22,262 bases of DNA from a virus, in the IMG/VR virus record IMGVR_UViG_3300025000_000449, positions 1-22,262 of that record. One strand, 5' to 3'. Shown here in pieces: positions 20,264-22,262 of the stretch. The position numbers and the translations under genes were made by a program. A model generated the notes under the pieces. It was given only the letters and a program-made list of their open reading frames with translations. It was not told the DNA's origin and did not search any database. Position 1 is the stretch's first letter, and each line of letters opens with the position of its first letter.

Positions 20264-21028
20264 ATGGATTTACGAATTATTACTCTGGTGACAGTGGGAT
20301 TAGTGCCCTTTCTCTTCGGAGGGTGTTCGGCTAGTATCAATTTCACCGACATAGCGTTCTCTCAGAAGGTGAACGAGGGTGGGACTGGGACCATGAAGAC
20401 GGATGCCGCCGGACTTACCAATTCCACGGTCCCAACTCAGGATGCCTCTGGTAGTGCAGCTACCCAAGGAGCGATGGCCGCTCTAGAGGGAATCAAGGAC
20501 TCTGTTGCTAAGTACCTCCCCACAGCTACATCCACCACTGATAACTCAGTAGTCTCCTCGACACCCACCGCGTCCACGGTCCCAGTGAATCTTCCTACTA
20601 CTCCAGCCCCTGGAACTACTACTCCAGAGGTGAAACCTCCTACTCCCACTCCTCTTAGTGAGGATCCAGTCACAGATGCGGGCGAGGTGAGTGTTCCTAC
20701 TCCAGGTGTGAGTGAGTCCTTAGATTACAACTCCAAGGAATCCTTTACATCTTATGGTGTTCGTAACGGAGGACGCCAAGCTTGGCGAATCAATAAGAAG
20801 GGGCCAGCTTTTGGTTCTAACATCAAGGTAGTCTTCGCCAACGGTCATACTGTCTATGTAAAAGACACCTCACATAATTATCGTGAGAAGGATGGATTTG
20901 TATTTAAGCCTGGTATCGGACCGAATGGTGTAGGAGATGCTGACACTGGCACTGATCATGGTGGAGTTTATCTTCATGCCCCTTATGGTAACTCCTCCAA
21001 GATTGCAACTTTCTATTACAATAAGTAG
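20264..21028 (+). CDS. phage lipoprotein, 254 aa
   Basis: Residues 1-21 are a lipoprotein signal (MDLRIITLVTVGLVPFLFGGC) with the lipid-carrying Cys at 21. A long Thr/Pro/Ser-rich low-complexity linker covers about residues 45-150, then a folded C-terminal domain (YGVRNGGRQAWRINKKG, VVFANGHTVYVKD, TGTDHGGVYLHAPYG). An anchored protein with a flexible arm and end domain could reach across the periplasm. It lies upstream of the holin-like and endolysin genes, so a lysis or cell-surface role such as a spanin-like part or superinfection factor is possible. No family recognised. GGAGG lies seven bases upstream. Confidence 0.75.
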   Translation: MDLRIITLVTVGLVPFLFGGCSASINFTDIAFSQKVNEGGTGTMKTDAAGLTNSTVPTQDASGSAATQGAMAALEGIKDSVAKYLPTATSTTDNSVVSSTPTASTVPVNLPTTPAPGTTTPEVKPPTPTPLSEDPVTDAGEVSVPTPGVSESLDYNSKESFTSYGVRNGGRQAWRINKKGPAFGSNIKVVFANGHTVYVKDTSHNYREKDGFVFKPGIGPNGVGDADTGTDHGGVYLHAPYGNSSKIATFYYNK

Positions 21029-21035
21029 TCCAGCG

Positions 21036-21131
21036 ATGGTCATTGTGTGTGAGATGTGTGGTCACAGGTACATAGGGCCCTTTTGCCCAGTTTGTGGCTG
21101 GCCCTCTGATAATGATGACTGTGAGGATTAA
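21036..21131 (+). CDS. tiny zinc-ribbon protein, 31 aa
   Basis: MVIVCEMCGHRYIGPFCPVCGWPSDN is the core by position 1-26: CEMC and CPVC make a complete four-Cys zinc ribbon in about 20 residues. It starts seven bases after the lipoprotein stop without a strong ribosome site. An in-frame reading from 20937 would overlap the lipoprotein and lacks a proper site. The intact zinc motif is the main support. Confidence 0.5.
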   Translation: MVIVCEMCGHRYIGPFCPVCGWPSDNDDCED

Positions 21132-21147
21132 TTCTTAGGAGAGGGTC

Positions 21148-21333
21148 ATGAGAGTCATAGCGGATGACAGCCTACACATGAGTGACAAGGACTCTAATGG
21201 TCTTCATGAAGTTAAGGACCGCTACTGTGATATGAGTAATCCTTGCTTCTCCTTTGACTCTAATGGTCGTTCCGGAGAGGGTTGCGAACACTTCAAGAAA
21301 CTCCCCACAGGTGTCAAAGTGTGTACTAAGTGA
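21148..21333 (+). CDS. small Cys-containing hypothetical protein, 61 aa
   Basis: Unrecognised. Four cysteines are spread through DRYCDMSNPCFSFDSNG, GEGCEHF and VKVCTK, so it may bind a metal ion. AGGAG lies about seven bases upstream of the ATG. Its stop overlaps the GTG start of the next gene. Confidence 0.65.
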   Translation: MRVIADDSLHMSDKDSNGLHEVKDRYCDMSNPCFSFDSNGRSGEGCEHFKKLPTGVKVCTK

Positions 21334-21725
21334 AATACTGGATTGGGTATGATAGAGTCGTGGCTGAGGACTTCTTTGTCCAGACAACAATCTACGGCTA
21401 CGACATATCAGATAAGTTCTTCCATCTCTATCCTTCTGGCAAACTCGAGATCTACCAAGGTTATGCGTGGGATGGGAACTCTGGACCCTTTCCTAACTTC
21501 ACTTCAACAATAGAGGCGAGTTGTGGTCATGACATCATCTGTGACCTCATAAATAGTGAGAGATTGCCAGATGTGGAACAGCCTAAGGCTGACCAATTCT
21601 ACTATGATACAGTAATCAGGAAGGGGCTATGGCCCTGGGTAGCACGTCAGGTGACCTTGGTCATTAGGCTGCATATGCTTAAGAAAGGATCGAAGAGGTT
21701 TAATCGTAAGGTGTATGAAGCCTAG
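21330..21725 (+). CDS. DUF1353-like phage protein, 131 aa
   Basis: The central GYAWDGNSGPFPNF, followed by ASCGHDIICDLIN and ADQFYYDTVIRKG, matches the pattern I know for DUF1353 proteins (a WDGASxP-type segment then a His-Asp in a helix). These are common next to phage lysis or tail genes and have no established function. The C-terminus is basic. The start is GTG at 21330, overlapping the previous stop, so translation is coupled. Confidence 0.65.
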   Translation: MKYWIGYDRVVAEDFFVQTTIYGYDISDKFFHLYPSGKLEIYQGYAWDGNSGPFPNFTSTIEASCGHDIICDLINSERLPDVEQPKADQFYYDTVIRKGLWPWVARQVTLVIRLHMLKKGSKRFNRKVYEA

Positions 21726-21733
21726 GAGAAGTG

Positions 21734-22087
21734 ATGACAGAGGAGATGGAAGTGTATGCTGGGCAGGGATATAGTGATCGGGCAGGATCTAGACGCCGTT
21801 ACAACCTAACGAATGAAGATCTTGAGGCAATCACCGCAATCGTCGAGGCAGTAGTCTACAAGCAGCAGCACACTGACATGAATTGTCGCTTCGCTGCCAT
21901 CCAACCAGGGGACCTCAAGGCCATGGTGGATGCACATAAGAAATTCACCATTATGATGGATGATAATAGGACGGTGGTTAGGAGATTTGTCCTGGTTCTC
22001 ATTCTGACTGGTGTGGCCGGTACCACCATCTACGGATACTGGGCTAAGTTCACCGATGCAGTTAAGAAAGTAGTAGCAGGGGGATGA
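21734..22087 (+). CDS. one-TM holin-like protein, 117 aa
   Basis: A soluble helical front (NEDLEAITAIVEAVVYKQQ) is followed by basic residues (RTVVRR) and one membrane segment, FVLVLILTGVAGTTIYGYW, near residues 83-101, then a short charged tail. It stops three bases before the endolysin gene, so a holin is the natural guess, but single-pass proteins in this spot can also be other lysis helpers. ATG 21734 is chosen over GTG 21731 because AGGAG is then five bases away. Confidence 0.55.
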   Translation: MTEEMEVYAGQGYSDRAGSRRRYNLTNEDLEAITAIVEAVVYKQQHTDMNCRFAAIQPGDLKAMVDAHKKFTIMMDDNRTVVRRFVLVLILTGVAGTTIYGYWAKFTDAVKKVVAGG

Positions 22088-22090
22088 GGG

Positions 22091-22262
22091 ATGTCACCTT
22101 TACTCAAGCGTCAACAAGAGTTCACCCACCTCCTAACCCAACTCTTCATCTTCATTCACGACAATGGTTATGAATTCACCTTAGGTGATGCCTATCGTAG
22201 CCCTGACTCCCCTTATGGCCTACCAAACTCTCTCCATAAGCTGAGATTGGCATTAGATATTA
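22091..22262 (+). CDS. M15-family peptidase endolysin, N-terminal part
   Basis: 57 codons before the window ends. The N-terminus is a helix (RQQEFTHLLTQLFIFI), then GYEFTLGDAYRSP and SLHKLRLALD. The Ser-x-His...Asp spacing (H49 and D56) is the first half of the zinc site of M15 peptidases such as phage L-alanoyl-D-glutamate or DD-carboxypeptidase endolysins. The second zinc His would lie outside the window. It cuts peptide cross-links of the cell wall to release phage. No signal peptide is visible, so it depends on a holin. Confidence 0.8.
   Translation, partial: MSPLLKRQQEFTHLLTQLFIFIHDNGYEFTLGDAYRSPDSPYGLPNSLHKLRLALDI

Overview
The window is a piece of a tailed double-stranded DNA phage or prophage. 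About 40 tightly packed genes on the minus strand encode DNA replication, recombination, repair and many small unknown proteins. A divergent block on the plus strand, from about 19.5 kb to the right edge, starts with a probable small terminase and ends in a holin-like protein and an M15-peptidase endolysin. Shine-Dalgarno sites of the AGGAGG type and consensus -35/-10 promoters point to a bacterial host with ordinary housekeeping transcription. The lipobox protein suits a Gram-negative host but does not prove one, and I cannot name the host.

Leftward (minus-strand) half, read in the direction of transcription. A regulatory region (19036-19556) carries a leftward and a rightward consensus promoter and several inverted repeats. 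It feeds two genes with CGN-only arginine codons (19035-18380), then a 38-residue gene, then a roughly 350-bp AT-rich dyad-symmetric stretch (about 17800-18150) that looks like a replication origin. Next come small unknown genes (17699-14212) and a single gene with its own consensus promoter and intrinsic terminator (14076-13615). After these come small genes and an ATP-dependent DNA ligase (12193-13059), and a recombination/replication run: Cas4/RecB-like nuclease, Sak4-like ATPase, possible ssDNA-binding protein. A possible ribbon-helix-helix regulator, a ParB-methyltransferase fusion, a DnaQ-like exonuclease and a DUF6378 protein follow. The last genes are a family A DNA polymerase with an N-terminal uracil-DNA-glycosylase-like domain and a DUF3987 primase/helicase-type ATPase. 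Most junctions are ATGA or TAATG overlaps, so these genes are probably translated as coupled operons.

The most striking feature is a family of nine dispersed 23-bp palindromes, pattern CTAYRTTMC-N5-GTAAYRTAG. All lie in the leftward half, mostly between genes and shortly upstream of a start codon, often with a GC-richer hairpin on the upstream side. They cut the leftward genes into transcription-unit-sized blocks. The conserved feature inside each arm is a pyrimidine-purine step rather than fixed bases, which favours a protein-bound DNA operator over an RNA hairpin. The binding protein is unknown.

Rightward half: a consensus promoter with an inverted repeat between its -35 and -10 boxes drives the terminase-like gene, a lipoprotein, two small Cys-rich proteins, a DUF1353-like protein, a one-TM holin-like protein and the endolysin, which runs off the right edge. 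Positions in the AT-rich stretch 17700-18300 may be off by one base.
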